Origin: Xanthomonas cannabis pv. cannabis
GTDB lineage: Bacteria > Pseudomonadota > Gammaproteobacteria > Xanthomonadales > Xanthomonadaceae
DNA: 41,555 nucleotides
NCBI RefSeq assembly: GCF_000802365.1
Contig: NZ_JSZE01000015.1
Location: forward strand, 1-41,555
Reading direction: 5' to 3'
A program made the position numbers and the translations under genes. Positions 40,146-41,555 of the stretch are shown in pieces. The notes beneath the pieces are model-generated. The model was not told the DNA's origin. It did not search any database and was given only the letters and a program-made list of their open reading frames with translations. How positions within the stretch are numbered: position 1 is the first letter of the stretch; every line of letters begins with the position of its first letter.

Positions 40146-41555
40146 TTGATCGGCAAGGATGGGGTGGGACGCCTGCGTGGCGTGGTCTGGATGGTGTGGG
40201 TGTGGTGTGCGATCAGCGCCGTGGTGGTCGTACCGGCGCAGGCCAGCGAGGCGCCCACGATGGCGCCGGTGCCGGCATGGGTGGTGGCCGATGCGGTGCC
40301 CGACCATGTGCCGGGCGCGAGCGGGCTGCGCTATGAGCTGGTGTCCGACCAGGTCGATCTCACCGGACGCGCGCCGCGCGCCTACCGGCGATTGAGCTAC
40401 ACGGTGCAACATGCCAAGAGCCTGGACGAGGCCGGCCAGATTTCCGTCGACTATCAGCCGCAGTACCAGACGCTGGAGCTCAACAGCCTGGACGTGTGGC
40501 GCGACGGCAAGCGCATCGACATGCGCGGCCGGGCCCACTACGCGCGCCTGCGCCGCGAAAGCGGGCTGGAAGATGGCCTGATCGATGGCGCGTTGACCCT
40601 GTCGATCACCCTCCCGGATCTGCGCGTGGGCGACCGGGTCGATTATGGCGTGACCGTCACCGGCAGCAATCCGGTCTTCGGCAAGGGCTATCACGACGTG
40701 TTCGATGCACGCTATGGGGTGCCGCTGGGCGAACGTCGGGTCCGCGTGCGTTACCCCGCCGCGATGGCGTTGCAGTGGCGCATCAGCGCGCCAGGCTTCA
40801 GCCGAAACGTCAGCACCGTGGACGGGGTCACGCTGTTGAACATCGGCGCACGCACGATCGCCGCCGTGCAGCCGGAAAAGGACGCTCCCGACGATGTCGA
40901 CCCATACGGGTTGATCGAGATCTCCACCGCCGGCAACTGGGCGGCGGTCGCGGCGTGGGCGGCGCAGCTGTATCCGGATGCATTCAAGGACGCGCAGGTG
41001 GCCGCCGGCATGGCGCAGAGCCTGCGGCTGCGCAGCGACGATCCACAGGGCGCGTTGCTGCGCGCGGTGGCGTTCGTGCAGGGCGAGATCCGTTACGTCG
41101 GGCTGGACATGGGCGAGAACTCGCACGCCCCGCATGCGCCGGAAGTGACCCTGCGCAACCGCTATGGCGATTGCAAGGACAAGGCGACCTTGTTGATTGC
41201 GCTGCTGCAGCTGGCCGGCATCCGCGCCGAGCCGGTGCTGGTCAGCAGCGACAAGGGCGGCACGCTGGATCAGCGCCTGCCCAGTCCGTACGCGTTCAAC
41301 CATGTGGTGGTGCGTGCGCATCTGCCCCAGGGCGAGATCTGGGTGGATGCCACGCGCGACCGCGAGGACGGTGCGCTTGCGCAGCGCCAGCCACTGCCGT
41401 TCGTGCGCGGATTGCCGGTGCTGGCCGGGCAGGACGCCCTGGTGGCGGTGCCGGCGCCGATGCCGACGTTGCCGCAGGTCGAGGTGGTCGAGGACGTGGT
41501 CGTGTCGCTGCGCAAGCCGCAGCGCGTGGCGCGCTTTGCGGTGGACACCATCTAC
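40146..41555 (+). CDS. DUF3857/transglutaminase-like exported protein (3' end outside window)
   Basis: An open frame of 470 codons that runs off the right edge. GAGGAG (40134-40139) lies six bases before TTG 40146, chosen as start; GTG 40143 is too close to it. A signal peptide follows (VVWMVWVWCAISAVVVVPAQA). An N-terminal DUF3857 domain (YRRLSYTVQHAKSLDEAGQ to SITLPDLRVGDRVDYGV) leads to a transglutaminase-like core with NRYGDCKDKATLL (catalytic Cys), FNHVVVRA (His) and WVDATRD (Asp). Such proteins are periplasmic or surface-anchored and of unsettled function. It starts 13 bp after gcdH. Confidence 0.88.
   Translation, partial: MIGKDGVGRLRGVVWMVWVWCAISAVVVVPAQASEAPTMAPVPAWVVADAVPDHVPGASGLRYELVSDQVDLTGRAPRAYRRLSYTVQHAKSLDEAGQISVDYQPQYQTLELNSLDVWRDGKRIDMRGRAHYARLRRESGLEDGLIDGALTLSITLPDLRVGDRVDYGVTVTGSNPVFGKGYHDVFDARYGVPLGERRVRVRYPAAMALQWRISAPGFSRNVSTVDGVTLLNIGARTIAAVQPEKDAPDDVDPYGLIEISTAGNWAAVAAWAAQLYPDAFKDAQVAAGMAQSLRLRSDDPQGALLRAVAFVQGEIRYVGLDMGENSHAPHAPEVTLRNRYGDCKDKATLLIALLQLAGIRAEPVLVSSDKGGTLDQRLPSPYAFNHVVVRAHLPQGEIWVDATRDREDGALAQRQPLPFVRGLPVLAGQDALVAVPAPMPTLPQVEVVEDVVVSLRKPQRVARFAVDTIY

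Noticed and set aside
1..41555. HrpX PIP-box pairs (TTCGB-N15-TTCGB), CRISPR repeats, prophage or insertion sequence genes
   Set aside because: Several single TTCGC/TTCGT motifs were noticed but none had a partner at the right spacing; no regular repeat-spacer array, transposase or phage gene was recognised.

Overview
The window is high-GC, gene-dense proteobacterial chromosome. Protein signatures (xanthomonad-type Bfr, ParC, TcdA and PldA, a GGGATT-type dispersed repeat, a REP-like hairpin and several non-ATG starts) point to Xanthomonas or a close relative. The genus is an inference from family resemblance; no species is claimed. There is no prophage, CRISPR array, insertion sequence or obvious genomic island. 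Most long reading frames antisense to real genes are products of GC-rich codon usage.

Layout. 1-5.1 kb: the cut N-terminus of a penicillin acylase-type hydrolase, a bacterioferritin, a thiopurine methyltransferase (tpm), topoisomerase IV subunit A (parC) and an AraC regulator. 5.2-10 kb: a four-gene drug efflux operon (MarR repressor, NodT-type outer-membrane factor, EmrA adaptor, EmrB pump), divergent from araC, with a palindromic operator over its -35 box. 10.2-18.7 kb: a secreted serine hydrolase, tRNA-Leu(CAG) with a strong promoter and terminator, a GH3 beta-glucosidase and an M14 carboxypeptidase that share a LacI-type operator motif, a POT peptide transporter and a rhomboid protease. 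18.8-25.2 kb: small hypothetical and acetyltransferase genes, a DUF3298 lipoprotein, a second MarR regulator with a perfect 19-bp palindrome, the periplasmic M3 dipeptidyl carboxypeptidase, glutathione peroxidase whose stop codon lies inside a REP-like inverted repeat, and ferredoxin-NADP reductase (fpr) behind a Fur-box-like element.

25.2-34.4 kb: an ABC half-transporter with a third MarR regulator, a VOC-domain protein, class I fumarase, a Cys-rich secreted protein, a glutathione transferase, a Tat-type beta-carbonic anhydrase, phospholipase A1 and a DUF456 membrane protein. 34.4-41.5 kb: cold-shock protein with a long leader, two glycine-zipper envelope proteins, a membrane-anchored class II cytochrome c, tcdA, tatD, a small membrane protein, a glutaryl-CoA dehydrogenase-like enzyme and the start of a DUF3857/transglutaminase protein that runs off the end.

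The genes cover housekeeping (ParC, TcdA, fumarase, tRNA), stress and redox defence (Bfr, Gpx, Fpr, GST, cold shock), nutrient scavenging (GH3 glucosidase, M14 and M3 peptidases, peptide transporter) and drug export under three separate MarR-family circuits. No new multi-gene system is evident. The more novel observations are regulatory (operator palindromes, probable leaderless mRNAs, a Fur-like box at fpr, a shared GH3/M14 operator) and single-protein oddities (Bfr without its heme Met, a ten-Cys exported protein).
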